From CAZEER01 sp964511215 (GTDB taxonomy: Bacteria; Fidelibacterota; Marinisomatia; Marinisomatales; UBA1611): a stretch of DNA of 10,861 bases. The translations under genes and the position numbers were made by a program. Every line of letters begins with the position of its first letter. Within the stretch, counting starts at the first letter, position 1. Under the pieces are notes generated by a model, which saw only the letters and a program-made list of their open reading frames with translations, ran no database searches and was not told the origin of the DNA. Location: assembly GCA_964511215.1 (NCBI GenBank), contig CAZEER010000072.1, positions 1 through 10,861 of the forward strand, given 5' to 3'. Shown in pieces: positions 1 to 7,887 of this stretch.

Positions 1-28
1 AGTTGGGGTTCGAATCCCTGCGCCCCAG
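1..28 (+). tRNA. 3' end of a tRNA, probably tRNA-Gln (5' part outside window)
   Basis: The first 28 bases fold as the 3' end of a tRNA. There is a T-arm with the standard loop TTCGAAT (9-15) and 5-bp stem (4-8 with 16-20, two G-U pairs). The 3' acceptor strand CGCCCCA (21-27) and a discriminator G (28) follow. An acceptor end with A72 and G73 implies a U1-A72 pair, which in bacteria is characteristic of tRNA-Gln, so that identity is inferred; the anticodon is not in the window. The CCA tail is not encoded, because the next bases are CAA, so it would have to be added by tRNA nucleotidyltransferase. prs starts only 19 bases further on the same strand. Confidence 0.75.
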
Positions 29-47
29 CAAAAAAAAACAAAAATTA

Positions 48-995
48 ATGAAAAAAAATAACCTTAAGATCTTTAGTGGTAGGAGTAATACTGCACTTGC
101 TGAAAAAATAGCAAACAGTTTGGAATTAAATCTTGGGGATATTTCAATTCGTACATTTTCTGATGGTGAACTCTGGGTTAAATATGAAGAAAATATAAGA
201 GGGCACGATGTTTTTATTATTCAATCAACTAATGGGCCTTCTGAAAATATTATTGAACTTGCACTCATGGTAGATGCTGCTGTTAGAGCTTCTGCAGATA
301 AAGTCACAGCTGTAATGCCATATTTTGGTTATGGAAGACAAGACAGAAAGGATCAACCACGCGTTCCGATATCATCCAGAGTAATGATTGATATATTAAC
401 AGCAATGGGAGTAAACAGAATAATTACGATGGATCTTCATTCTACTCAAATACAGGGATTTGCAAAAATCCCATTAGATAATCTTTATAGTAGAACCGTT
501 TTATTTTCAGCAATAAAGAATGAGGGTTTTATACCAAGTAAATCAGTTGTTTTAGCCCCTGATATAGGCTCTGCTAAAATGAGCCAAGGCTACGCAAAAA
601 ACTTAGGCATGAATTTTGCGCTCATTGATAAACGGCGTTTTGCACCAAACCAAACAGAAATAAGTCATCTTATTGGTGAATTGAAAGATATGGATGTCCT
701 AATTATTGATGATATGATTGATACAGCTGGCACTATAATAAATGCATCAAATGAGGCTATGAATAAAGGTGCAAAATCAGTTACTGTTGTGGCTACACAT
801 GGTGTTTTCTCTGGAAAATCAGTTAATAGATTAAAAAATTCAATCATAAAAAAAATCATCATTACAGATACTATAAACATCCCAGAGGAAAAACATATTA
901 ATAAAATGCAAGTTGTATCAGTTGGTAATGTTTTTAGTGAGGCAGTGAATCGAATTCATAATGGTAAATCTGTCAGTGCATTATTTGAATTTTAA
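48..995 (+). CDS. prs: Ribose-phosphate pyrophosphokinase (PRPP synthetase)
   Basis: Makes PRPP from ribose 5-phosphate and ATP in the cytoplasm, feeding purine, pyrimidine, histidine, tryptophan and NAD synthesis. The 315-residue protein has the usual length of class I bacterial enzymes. Visible motifs are the ATP-binding GRQDRKDQPR at 96-105, the catalytic-site MDLHSTQ with His131, the flexible-loop end DKRR (194-197), and the ribose-phosphate/PRPP loop DDMIDTAGT at 221-229. The family usually has DLHAGQ or DLHSxQ, so the first motif is normal. The ATG at 48 was chosen because the frame remains open upstream only by reading through the tRNA from a TTG at base 3, and because MKKNNLKIFSG matches the family N-terminus. 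No Shine-Dalgarno sequence is visible in the A-rich 19-base leader. rplY follows after 15 bases, so co-transcription is likely. Confidence 0.96.
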   Translation: MKKNNLKIFSGRSNTALAEKIANSLELNLGDISIRTFSDGELWVKYEENIRGHDVFIIQSTNGPSENIIELALMVDAAVRASADKVTAVMPYFGYGRQDRKDQPRVPISSRVMIDILTAMGVNRIITMDLHSTQIQGFAKIPLDNLYSRTVLFSAIKNEGFIPSKSVVLAPDIGSAKMSQGYAKNLGMNFALIDKRRFAPNQTEISHLIGELKDMDVLIIDDMIDTAGTIINASNEAMNKGAKSVTVVATHGVFSGKSVNRLKNSIIKKIIITDTINIPEEKHINKMQVVSVGNVFSEAVNRIHNGKSVSALFEF

Positions 996-1010
996 AAAGG
1001 AGAAGAAACA

Positions 1011-1697
1011 ATGGCATCATCCTATTACAAATTAGATATTGAAAACAGATCTGAAATGCGAACAAGAGGATCGAGGTCACTACGCCTTAAAGGAATTATT
1101 CCAGGTGTGTTATATTATTCTGGAGAAGAAAATATAAATATTTCTATTAATGAATTAGTTCTTTTTCATGCCCTACGCTCAGGACAACGAATTTTTGAGA
1201 TAAACCAGAGTGGTGAAAAACAATATACTATGATTAAAGAAGTGCAATATCACCCTGTGACTGATGAAATAATCCACATTGATCTTATGCGTGTACGTAG
1301 GTCTGAAAAAATGACAATCTCTGTCCCGCTTATTCTGATTGGCGAAGCAGTTGGTGTTAAAGCAGGCGGAATATTATCTCAATCTCTGAATCAAATAGAG
1401 ATTAGTTGTTTTCCAACTGATGTACCAGAGCAAATAGAATTGAATATTGAAGATCTCGAATTAAACTCAGCAAAAAGTATTGGAGATATAAGGTTAGAAA
1501 ATAAAGATATTGAGATTATTTCTGATTTTTCATTAAATGTGGTATCAGTTACACCACCAGCAGCAGAAGAAGAACTAGAGCCTACAGAAATGGAAGAAGA
1601 TGGTATTGAAGAGGATGACGATTCTAAAGAAGATTCTGCAGAAGAAAAAACTGATGATACAGAATCTAAAGATGATGATAGTACAAAAGAATCATGA
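1011..1697 (+). CDS. rplY: 50S ribosomal protein bL25 (Ctc/TL5 type) with acidic C-terminal tail
   Basis: Binds 5S rRNA in the central protuberance of the large ribosomal subunit. The 228 residues contain the N-terminal 5S-binding domain (about 5-95; GIIPGVLYY at 28-36, QYHPVTDEIIHIDL at 79-92). The second beta domain of the long Ctc/TL5 form follows (about 100-182; GVKAGGILSQ at 115-124, then the CFPTDVPEQIEL segment at 133-144). Residues 185-228 are a low-complexity tail rich in Glu, Asp, Ser and Thr. Such tails occur in some long bL25 proteins, though this one is strongly acidic. An AAGGAG at 997-1002 lies 8 bases before the ATG. The stop overlaps the pth start in ATGA, and this prs-rplY-pth order is common in bacteria. 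The family assignment is firm; the function of the tail is unknown. Confidence 0.94.
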   Translation: MASSYYKLDIENRSEMRTRGSRSLRLKGIIPGVLYYSGEENINISINELVLFHALRSGQRIFEINQSGEKQYTMIKEVQYHPVTDEIIHIDLMRVRRSEKMTISVPLILIGEAVGVKAGGILSQSLNQIEISCFPTDVPEQIELNIEDLELNSAKSIGDIRLENKDIEIISDFSLNVVSVTPPAAEEELEPTEMEEDGIEEDDDSKEDSAEEKTDDTESKDDDSTKES

Positions 1698-2248
1698 TAG
1701 CCTTTATAGGCTTGGGAAACACAGGTGCAGCATATACAAACACAAAGCATAATGCAGGATTTTGGGTTTTAGATGAATTGGCTAAAAGATATAATCTTTC
1801 ATTTCAACCCGGTGAAGAAGAATATATATTTGTACAGCATAAGCAAAAAAAAATGATATTAGCCAAGCCAACAAGTGGAATGAATAATAGCGGTAATGCT
1901 GTTAAACATATTGCGCATTATTGGGGTTTATTGCCGTCTGATATTCATGTTGTTGTAGATGATGTGGATATACCATTAGGGAAAATTCGAATCCGCCCTA
2001 AGGGTGGGGATGGATCTCACCGCGGGATGAAAAATATTATATATCATTTACAATCAGAACAATTCCCAAGAATCCGTTTAGGTATTGGTACAAGTGAAAA
2101 TATGCGCCCATCAGAAAAATATGTCTTAAAACCCTTTCATAAAGACTATCAACATGATGTAAGAACTATGATAGTACGTGGGGCTGATGCATTAGAAGAT
2201 GTTTTATTTTCAGGTTTAAACCATGCAATGAATTATTTTAATTCTTAA
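1694..2248 (+). CDS. pth: Peptidyl-tRNA hydrolase (Pth1 family)
   Basis: Cleaves the ester bond of peptidyl-tRNAs released from stalled ribosomes, recycling tRNA. The 184-residue protein is of typical Pth1 length. Key positions, aligned by eye to the E. coli enzyme, are Asn9 in GLGN (Asn10), His19 in KHNAG (catalytic His20), Asn64 in SGMNNSG (Asn68) and Asp89 in VVVDDVDIP (Asp93). RIRLGIG lies further on. Two positions differ from the E. coli form: GLGNPG is GLGNTG here, and the residue matching Asn114 is Arg110 in GSHRGMK. The second change is probably tolerated, since Arg occurs at this place in other bacterial Pth sequences as far as I recall. The ATG overlaps the rplY stop by 4 bases and has only a weak AAAAGA upstream, which suggests translational coupling. 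Confidence 0.95.
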   Translation: MIAFIGLGNTGAAYTNTKHNAGFWVLDELAKRYNLSFQPGEEEYIFVQHKQKKMILAKPTSGMNNSGNAVKHIAHYWGLLPSDIHVVVDDVDIPLGKIRIRPKGGDGSHRGMKNIIYHLQSEQFPRIRLGIGTSENMRPSEKYVLKPFHKDYQHDVRTMIVRGADALEDVLFSGLNHAMNYFNS

Positions 2249-2267
2249 ATAAGGAGATATTTATTTT

Positions 2268-4412
2268 ATGAATTCAAATTTATTATTTGTGATTGCGGCT
2301 TCACTTATTGCGATGGGTTTTTCTTTCTGGAAAACCAAATGGATTGAGTCTCAAGACGTAGGAACAGATCGTATGAAATCTATTGGTGAAAGTATTGCAG
2401 GTGGTGCAATGGCATTTTTAAAAGCAGAATATAGAGTTTTAGCTATATTTGTTATTGTTGTGGCTGTATTACTAGGGATTACTAATAATGGTAGAGCAGA
2501 TTCAAGTGTGTTTATTTCTTTATCATTTATTGTAGGTGCTATTGCGTCAGGAATGGCGGGGTTTTTTGGTATGAAAGTTGCAACCAAAGCCAATGTTCGC
2601 ACAACTAATGCTGCGCAGAAAGGATTGGCATCTGCTTTGAATGTTGCTTTTAGCGGTGGATCAGTGATGGGTCTAAGTGTTGTCGGCCTTGGTGTTTTAG
2701 GTCTAGGCGGGCTCTTTATGTTTTATACAGATATGTTTGGCAATGATAAAGAAAATATTAAAATAGTATTAAATGTAATTTCGGGATTTTCTCTGGGTGC
2801 ATCCTCTATTGCATTATTTGCACGAGTTGGAGGTGGTATTTATACAAAAGCTGCTGATGTGGGTGCTGACTTAGTTGGTAAAGTTGAGGCAGGAATTCCT
2901 GAAGACCACCCATTAAATCCTGCAACTATTGCAGATAATGTTGGTGATAATGTTGGTGATGTTGCGGGTATGGGAGCTGACCTTTTTGAATCTTATGTTG
3001 GTTCTATAGTGGGTTCGATGGTCTTAGGTTCGAGTATTTTGGCACTAGGAGAATTTGAGCTTAATTTTGTTTTGTTACCGTTATTTATTGCAGCTGCGGG
3101 AATTATAGTATCTATTATTGGAACATTTATGGTATCTGTAAAAGAAGGTGGTGATCCTCAAAAAGCATTAAACCTAGGTGAATTTGGTAGCGCAGGAATT
3201 ATGGTTGTCGTAATTTATTTTTTAATCCAGAATTTTTTACCGTTATCATTTATCCAAAATACTATTGAATATACCAGCATGGGTGTGTTTTATGCTACTG
3301 TAATTGGACTTGTTGCTGGACTTGGAATAGGTCTAATTACCGAACATTATACTGGAACAGGAACCTCTCCAGTTAAATCCATTACGGAACAATCTGTTAC
3401 TGGCCCAGCAACAAACATCATAGCTGGTCTAGGTGTTGGTATGCAATCTACAGCTATTCCTATTTTAGTTATTGCTGTAGCTATTATGGGGGCTTTTCAC
3501 TTTGCTGGATTATATGGAATTGCTATGGCTGCTCTTGGAATGCTGGCAAATACAGGTGTTCAGCTGGCGGTTGATGCTTATGGTCCTATTTCAGATAATG
3601 CTGGAGGAATCGCTGAAATGGCCGAGTTACCTGCGGAGGTTCGTAAACGTACTGATAAGTTGGATGCTGTTGGAAACACGACTGCTGCTATTGGAAAAGG
3701 ATTTGCTATTGCTTCAGCTGCTCTTACTGCTCTTGCTTTATTTGCAGCATTTATGGTGCAAAGTGGGATTGATAATATTAATATTTCAGATCCAACTGTA
3801 ATGGCGGGGCTATTTGTAGGGGGAATGTTACCATTCTTATTTTCATCTATGGCTATGGGTGCTGTAGGGCGAGCAGCGATGGCGATGATAGAAGAGGTTC
3901 GTCGTCAATTTAGAGATATTCCGGAATTAAAAACTGCATTAGAACTCATGAATACAAAAGATGAGAGTGATTGGAGTGCCACAGATCGCATCGCTTATGA
4001 TAATGCTTTAGACAAAGCCGAACATGGGCGTTGCGTTGAAATTTCTACGCAATCTGCTATTAAAGAAATGGTTGCCCCAGGTTTATTAGCAGTGACAACG
4101 CCCGTTGCAGTTGGTTTTATCTTTGGTCCTGAAACACTTGGTGGATTACTCGCAGGTGTTACAGTTACTGGTGTATTGATGGCTATTTTTCAATCTAATG
4201 CAGGAGGCGCTTGGGATAATGCAAAAAAAATGATCGAAGAAGGTATCACTGTTGGGGGTGAAACTTTACAGAAAGGATCCGAAGCGCATAAAGCTGCTGT
4301 GGTTGGAGATACGGTTGGGGATCCCTTCAAAGATACTTCTGGACCATCATTAAATATTTTAATCAAACTGATGTCAGTGGTATCACTGGTTATCGCTCCG
4401 TTAATAGCGTAA
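2268..4412 (+). CDS. hppA: Membrane ion-pumping pyrophosphatase, K+-dependent type, probably Na+-translocating
   Basis: Hydrolyses pyrophosphate in the inner membrane and uses the energy to pump Na+ and/or H+ outward. The 714 residues are highly hydrophobic, consistent with the about 16 transmembrane helices of the family. Substrate-binding motifs are DVGADLVGKVE (197-207), DNVGDNVGD (223-231) and the C-terminal VVGDTVGDPFKDT (678-690). GNTTAAIGKG at 469-478 has Ala473 and Gly476, where K+-independent enzymes have Lys and Thr, so K+ dependence is predicted. The gate glutamate is Glu241 in DLFESY, the position seen in Na+-transporting members; plant H+ pumps have it four residues later (SYAES). 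Some H+-only K+-dependent enzymes also exist, so ion choice is an inference. AAGGAG (2251-2256) precedes the ATG by 11 bases. It sits between pth and rpsF in the translation operon. Confidence 0.95.
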   Translation: MNSNLLFVIAASLIAMGFSFWKTKWIESQDVGTDRMKSIGESIAGGAMAFLKAEYRVLAIFVIVVAVLLGITNNGRADSSVFISLSFIVGAIASGMAGFFGMKVATKANVRTTNAAQKGLASALNVAFSGGSVMGLSVVGLGVLGLGGLFMFYTDMFGNDKENIKIVLNVISGFSLGASSIALFARVGGGIYTKAADVGADLVGKVEAGIPEDHPLNPATIADNVGDNVGDVAGMGADLFESYVGSIVGSMVLGSSILALGEFELNFVLLPLFIAAAGIIVSIIGTFMVSVKEGGDPQKALNLGEFGSAGIMVVVIYFLIQNFLPLSFIQNTIEYTSMGVFYATVIGLVAGLGIGLITEHYTGTGTSPVKSITEQSVTGPATNIIAGLGVGMQSTAIPILVIAVAIMGAFHFAGLYGIAMAALGMLANTGVQLAVDAYGPISDNAGGIAEMAELPAEVRKRTDKLDAVGNTTAAIGKGFAIASAALTALALFAAFMVQSGIDNINISDPTVMAGLFVGGMLPFLFSSMAMGAVGRAAMAMIEEVRRQFRDIPELKTALELMNTKDESDWSATDRIAYDNALDKAEHGRCVEISTQSAIKEMVAPGLLAVTTPVAVGFIFGPETLGGLLAGVTVTGVLMAIFQSNAGGAWDNAKKMIEEGITVGGETLQKGSEAHKAAVVGDTVGDPFKDTSGPSLNILIKLMSVVSLVIAPLIA

Positions 4413-4428
4413 AAAATAAGGAGATACT

Positions 4429-4869
4429 ATGCGGTATTATGAAACCCTTTATATTGTTGATCCAAATCTAGAAAATAAAACATTGGAAAAAACAATGATT
4501 GATATAGGAAAAGAACTAGAAAAATCAAAATTAAAAATAATCAACCATAGAATTTGGAATAAAAAACGGCTTGCCTATCAAATATTAAATCAAAAATATG
4601 GATCATATATTATTTTACAGTTTGAAGGTAGTGATTTAAGTAAACTAAAAGAATTTGATGTGTGGATGAAGTTAAATAACACTATTTTGCGTCATATGAC
4701 AGTAAGTTTAGAAGAAAAGCCAGCTATTTATGTAGAAGACCCTACAGCAAAAGACCAACCTGAATCAGAAACAAGTGACGATAAAACTCAAAATGGAGAT
4801 TCCAGTTCAAGTGGGGATAATAATGATATTAATAAAGATAAAAAACCTCAAAAAGAGGAGGAAGGCTAA
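4429..4869 (+). CDS. rpsF: 30S ribosomal protein bS6 with hydrophilic C-terminal extension
   Basis: Small-subunit protein that pairs with bS18 on the 16S rRNA platform. The S6 fold covers about residues 1-97, beginning MRYYETLYIVDP; RIWNKKRLAYQI (41-52) and YGSYIILQFEG (57-67) match conserved family strands. Residues about 102-146 form an unstructured-looking tail of Asp, Glu, Ser, Asn and Lys, ending QKEEEG. Total length is 146 residues against roughly 95-135 for most bS6 proteins. AAGGAG at 4418-4423 lies 5 bases before the ATG. The stop shares its last base with the rpsR start (TAATG). Many bacteria have ssb or priB between rpsF and rpsR; neither is present here. Confidence 0.95.
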   Translation: MRYYETLYIVDPNLENKTLEKTMIDIGKELEKSKLKIINHRIWNKKRLAYQILNQKYGSYIILQFEGSDLSKLKEFDVWMKLNNTILRHMTVSLEEKPAIYVEDPTAKDQPESETSDDKTQNGDSSSSGDNNDINKDKKPQKEEEG

Positions 4870-5096
4870 TGGCACTACAAAGTAAAAGAAAATTTTGTTT
4901 TTTTAAGGAAAATGGGATTAATGATATTGATTATAAAGATGTAAAACTTTTGCGTCGTTTTGTGAATGATCAAGGTAAGATTATGCCTAGGCGCATTACA
5001 GGTACAAGTGCAAAAATGCATAGAAAATTAGTCCGAGCTATAAAAAGATCTCGTGCGATTGCTCTCATGCCTTATGTTGAAAGAGGCGCAGATTAA
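4869..5096 (+). CDS. rpsR: 30S ribosomal protein bS18
   Basis: Partner of bS6 on the small-subunit platform. The 75-residue protein carries the full family signature: DYKDVKLLRRFV at 21-32, GKIMPRRITGTSAK at 36-49, and AIKRSRAIALMPY at 57-69. A single cysteine (Cys10) remains near the N-terminus, so the CxxC pair of zinc-binding S18 forms is absent. The ribosome-binding site AGGAGG (4856-4861) lies inside the end of rpsF. Together with the TAATG overlap this implies coupled translation of the two interacting proteins. rplI follows after 12 bases. Confidence 0.96.
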   Translation: MALQSKRKFCFFKENGINDIDYKDVKLLRRFVNDQGKIMPRRITGTSAKMHRKLVRAIKRSRAIALMPYVERGAD

Positions 5097-5108
5097 AGGA
5101 GTTTAATT

Positions 5109-5552
5109 ATGAATATTATTTTATTATCAGATTATGAAGGCTTGGGAAATACTGGAGATATTGTAAAAGTTAAATCTGGTTTTGCTAGAAATAAGCTTAT
5201 ACCCCAAGGTATTGCTCTACGCGCTTCAAAACGAAATTTAGCTATTGCAAACGAAAAGAAAAAATTTATCCAAACACGCTTAAATAGAGAGTCTGAGGGC
5301 CATAAAAATTTGGTTAAGACCTTATCAAAAACTGAAATTACAATTGAAGTGCAAGTTGGCGATGAAGAAAAAATGTTTGGTTCTATCACTTCACTCGATA
5401 TCCAAAAGTCTTTAAAAGAAAAAAATATTGAAGTAGATAGAAGTATGATTTTATTAGATGAGCCAATTCGGTCACTAGGTATTTATCATATCCAGGTGAG
5501 GGTTGCTCCAAATATGGATGGAGATGTAAAAGTCTATGTAATAAAATCATAA
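5109..5552 (+). CDS. rplI: 50S ribosomal protein bL9
   Basis: Binds 23S rRNA at the base of the L1 stalk through its N-terminal domain. The 147-residue length is standard. The N-domain (about 1-50) shows LLSDYEGLGNTGDIVKVKSG and FARNKLIPQGIALRAS, the family signature. A connecting helix follows to about residue 75, and then the C-domain with MFGSIT (89-94) and EPIRSLGIYHIQV (118-130). AAGGAG at 5096-5101 lies 7 bases before the ATG. It is the last gene of the ribosomal cluster, with the usual rpsF-rpsR-rplI order. An 85-base non-coding stretch separates it from priA. Confidence 0.96.
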   Translation: MNIILLSDYEGLGNTGDIVKVKSGFARNKLIPQGIALRASKRNLAIANEKKKFIQTRLNRESEGHKNLVKTLSKTEITIEVQVGDEEKMFGSITSLDIQKSLKEKNIEVDRSMILLDEPIRSLGIYHIQVRVAPNMDGDVKVYVIKS

Positions 5553-5637
5553 ATTTTAAATACTTTTTCAGTTTGTGATTATTATTTAAAAAGGGTTTTA
5601 TTGTTCTGATTTTAGATGAATAATAAACTTACTATTT
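5553..5637. other. Intergenic spacer between rplI and priA
   Basis: This 85-base, very A/T-rich spacer is the longest gene-free stretch in the window apart from the N gap. It separates the ribosomal cluster from priA. I see no G/C-rich hairpin followed by a T run, so no convincing terminator. No well-spaced promoter boxes stand out either. The ATG at 5638 has no Shine-Dalgarno sequence, and an in-frame TGA lies at 5617-5619. A transcript boundary here is plausible but not shown. Confidence 0.4.
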
Positions 5638-7872
5638 ATGTTTGCTGAAGTTGCATTCCCTATTAGAGGGTTTCAAACCTTCACTTATTCTATCCCAAAA
5701 CGATTTAAAGATAGAATTCAAATTGGTTCCCGTGTAAATGCATCCTTTGGCCGCAGGACTGCGCAAGGGATTGTTGTTGGTTTAAAAAAATCAACATCCT
5801 TTACTGGTAATATAAAAGACATTAAAAGCTTGGTAGATGATATATCAGTAATGACACCTGCTTTGTGGAAGCTTATTACATGGATTAGTGATTATTATAC
5901 AACACCCATTGGACAAGTTGCACGAGCATTATTCCCTAGAAATCTTTCAACCAGATACACGCCACCAAAACAGTGGTATGTCCAAAGTAATATATCATTA
6001 ATCAATCAGTTAGATAATTTAAAAAATCGTGCACCTAAACAATATGAACTGTTAAAAATAATTAATAAATCTGAGAAAAAAATTGCAATTTCTTCTCTAA
6101 AAACTTATGTAGCAAACCCGATGCAAATTTGTAAAGTATTACAAAAGAAAAACCTTGTTTATATTTACGAAAAAACATCCTTTCCAGATGCTACAGGTTT
6201 CACATTTGATCCAATTTTTAAAGAAATACGGTTTAATAAAGAGCAGCGCTCAGCGATAGAACAGATTTTAATATCTTTAAATAAAAATATTTATGATTCT
6301 TTTTTATTACATGGAGTAACAGGTAGTGGTAAAACAGAGTTGTATATTGAAGCTGTTCGGAGGTGTCTATCACAAAATCGAACCGCCATTATTCTTTTAC
6401 CAGAAATCTCTCTTACACCTCAAATTGCAGGTCGATTTAGGGCTGTATTCGGTGATACAATTGCACTATGGCATTCCCGCCTCACTCAGCAACAAAGGTC
6501 TTGGACATGGAAGCAAATTTGTATAGAAAGATATCAAGTAGTTATTGGTGCAAGAAGCGCTGTGTTTTCCCCAATTAATAATCTGGGATTAATAGTAATA
6601 GATGAAGAACAAGAATCATCTTTTCACCAGGACTCTCCTGCGCCAAGATACCATGCTAGAGATGTTGCATTAATGAGAGGTAGATATGAAAAAGCTGTTG
6701 TGATTATATCAAGTGCTACACCCAGTTTAGAAAGTTATTTCAATCACATACATAATAAAATTAAATATCTTAGATTATCAAAAAGGTTTGGTGGAGCGAA
6801 ATATCCAATTGTTCACATTGTTGACATGCTATCCGATAAAGAAGAAACAGGAAAAGTGGGTCAGGTTATTTCTGGATTATTACAAGATAAGATAGAGGAA
6901 AGGTTATCACATAAAGAACAGATCATTTTATTGCAAAATAGACGGGGATTTTCATCTGCAGTACGGTGCAGAGATTGTGCTGGTATTGTTATGTGTCCCG
7001 AATGTTTTATTGCATTAACATTTCACCAAAAGAGATCTAAGCTTATATGTCATTTTTGTGGGCATAGTAAAGCAAACGATAATATTAGTTGTAATAATTG
7101 TAATAGCGTCAATTTATATTACTCCGGTTCAGGGACTCAAAAGGTTGAGATGTTAATAAAAGAAACGTTTCCTAATGCAAATGTTAGCAGGCTGGATATG
7201 GACACATCAAAAGGAAAACCTGGAATTACATCAATTTTGAAATCATTTAGTACTGGTAAGATAGATATATTAATTGGTACTCAAATGATTGCAAAAGGGT
7301 TAGACTTCCCCAATGCAACGCTTGTTGGTATTATTAATGCAGATTTAGGTCTATATATACCAGATTTCAGGGCCGGTGAAAAAGTGTTCCAGTTGATTTA
7401 TCAAGCTTCAGGGCGCGCTGGAAGAAGTAAAAAACAAGGAGAGGTTGTTATCCAGTCTTTTTCGCCTGAGAATCCTGTAATAAAAAGCGCAGGAAGTCTA
7501 AATATAATGGAATATTACAAAATAGCTATGTCAGAAAGAAAAGAATTGAATTATCCACCTTTTAGTTGGTTGGCAAAAATAGAAATAATAGGAATAGATA
7601 GAGAATCAGTAAGAAATTTAGCAATAAAAATATCTAAAACATTAATAGGGCATTACAAAGGATTAGATGTGTTAGGACCAGCTCCTTGTTATCTTGAAAA
7701 ACTTAGAAAAAAATTTAGATATCAATTAGTTTGCAAATCAATAAAGACAATAGACCCAAATGGCGTCAGACTTCATCGATTTATCCGTTTAAATTTTACA
7801 GATGAACACAAAAAATTTCGTCACGGGACAAATCGAATCAATATTCATTTTGACCCAATAAGTTTAATCTAA
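5638..7872 (+). CDS. priA: Primosomal replication restart helicase PriA
   Basis: Recognises collapsed or repaired replication forks, unwinds the lagging strand 3' to 5' and starts reloading of the replicative helicase. The 744 residues are of normal length. Visible parts are the N-terminal 3'-end-binding domain (about 1-105) and a linker/winged-helix region. The helicase core carries Walker A GVTGSGKTE (226-234, Lys232), the DEEQ box at 322-325 (usually DEEH) and SATPS (359-363). Eight zinc-binding cysteines follow at 444, 447, 453, 456, 471, 474, 485 and 488. Helicase lobe 2 shows IGTQMIAKGLDFP, the PDFRAGE motif and SGRAGR (591-596). The ATG at 5638 is the first start after an in-frame TGA at 5617. 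No ribosome-binding site is visible. The next gene starts after 15 bases. Confidence 0.97.
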   Translation: MFAEVAFPIRGFQTFTYSIPKRFKDRIQIGSRVNASFGRRTAQGIVVGLKKSTSFTGNIKDIKSLVDDISVMTPALWKLITWISDYYTTPIGQVARALFPRNLSTRYTPPKQWYVQSNISLINQLDNLKNRAPKQYELLKIINKSEKKIAISSLKTYVANPMQICKVLQKKNLVYIYEKTSFPDATGFTFDPIFKEIRFNKEQRSAIEQILISLNKNIYDSFLLHGVTGSGKTELYIEAVRRCLSQNRTAIILLPEISLTPQIAGRFRAVFGDTIALWHSRLTQQQRSWTWKQICIERYQVVIGARSAVFSPINNLGLIVIDEEQESSFHQDSPAPRYHARDVALMRGRYEKAVVIISSATPSLESYFNHIHNKIKYLRLSKRFGGAKYPIVHIVDMLSDKEETGKVGQVISGLLQDKIEERLSHKEQIILLQNRRGFSSAVRCRDCAGIVMCPECFIALTFHQKRSKLICHFCGHSKANDNISCNNCNSVNLYYSGSGTQKVEMLIKETFPNANVSRLDMDTSKGKPGITSILKSFSTGKIDILIGTQMIAKGLDFPNATLVGIINADLGLYIPDFRAGEKVFQLIYQASGRAGRSKKQGEVVIQSFSPENPVIKSAGSLNIMEYYKIAMSERKELNYPPFSWLAKIEIIGIDRESVRNLAIKISKTLIGHYKGLDVLGPAPCYLEKLRKKFRYQLVCKSIKTIDPNGVRLHRFIRLNFTDEHKKFRHGTNRINIHFDPISLI

Positions 7873-7887
7873 AACTATAATTATTTT

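Noticed and set aside
3..47. Upstream extension of prs from a TTG at base 3
   Set aside because: It would translate the T-arm and acceptor stem of the tRNA and adds residues with no family match; ATG at 48 fits the PRPP synthetase start.
1391..1750. Reverse-strand open frame over the end of rplY
   Set aside because: It is a Ser-rich shadow of the acidic GAA/GAT repeats in rplY with no ribosome-binding site or recognisable domain.
2934..2964. Direct repeat in hppA (GATAATGTTGGT twice)
   Set aside because: It encodes the conserved DNVGDNVGD substrate-binding motif, so it is explained by protein function.
3502..3801. Leu-rich forward frame inside hppA
   Set aside because: A frame-shifted reading of the hydrophobic helices of the pyrophosphatase, fully inside a well-conserved gene.
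5542..5558. Hairpin TAAAAT/ATTTTA at the end of rplI as a terminator
   Set aside because: It has only A-T pairs, spans the stop codon and lacks a following T run, so it is expected by chance in this composition.
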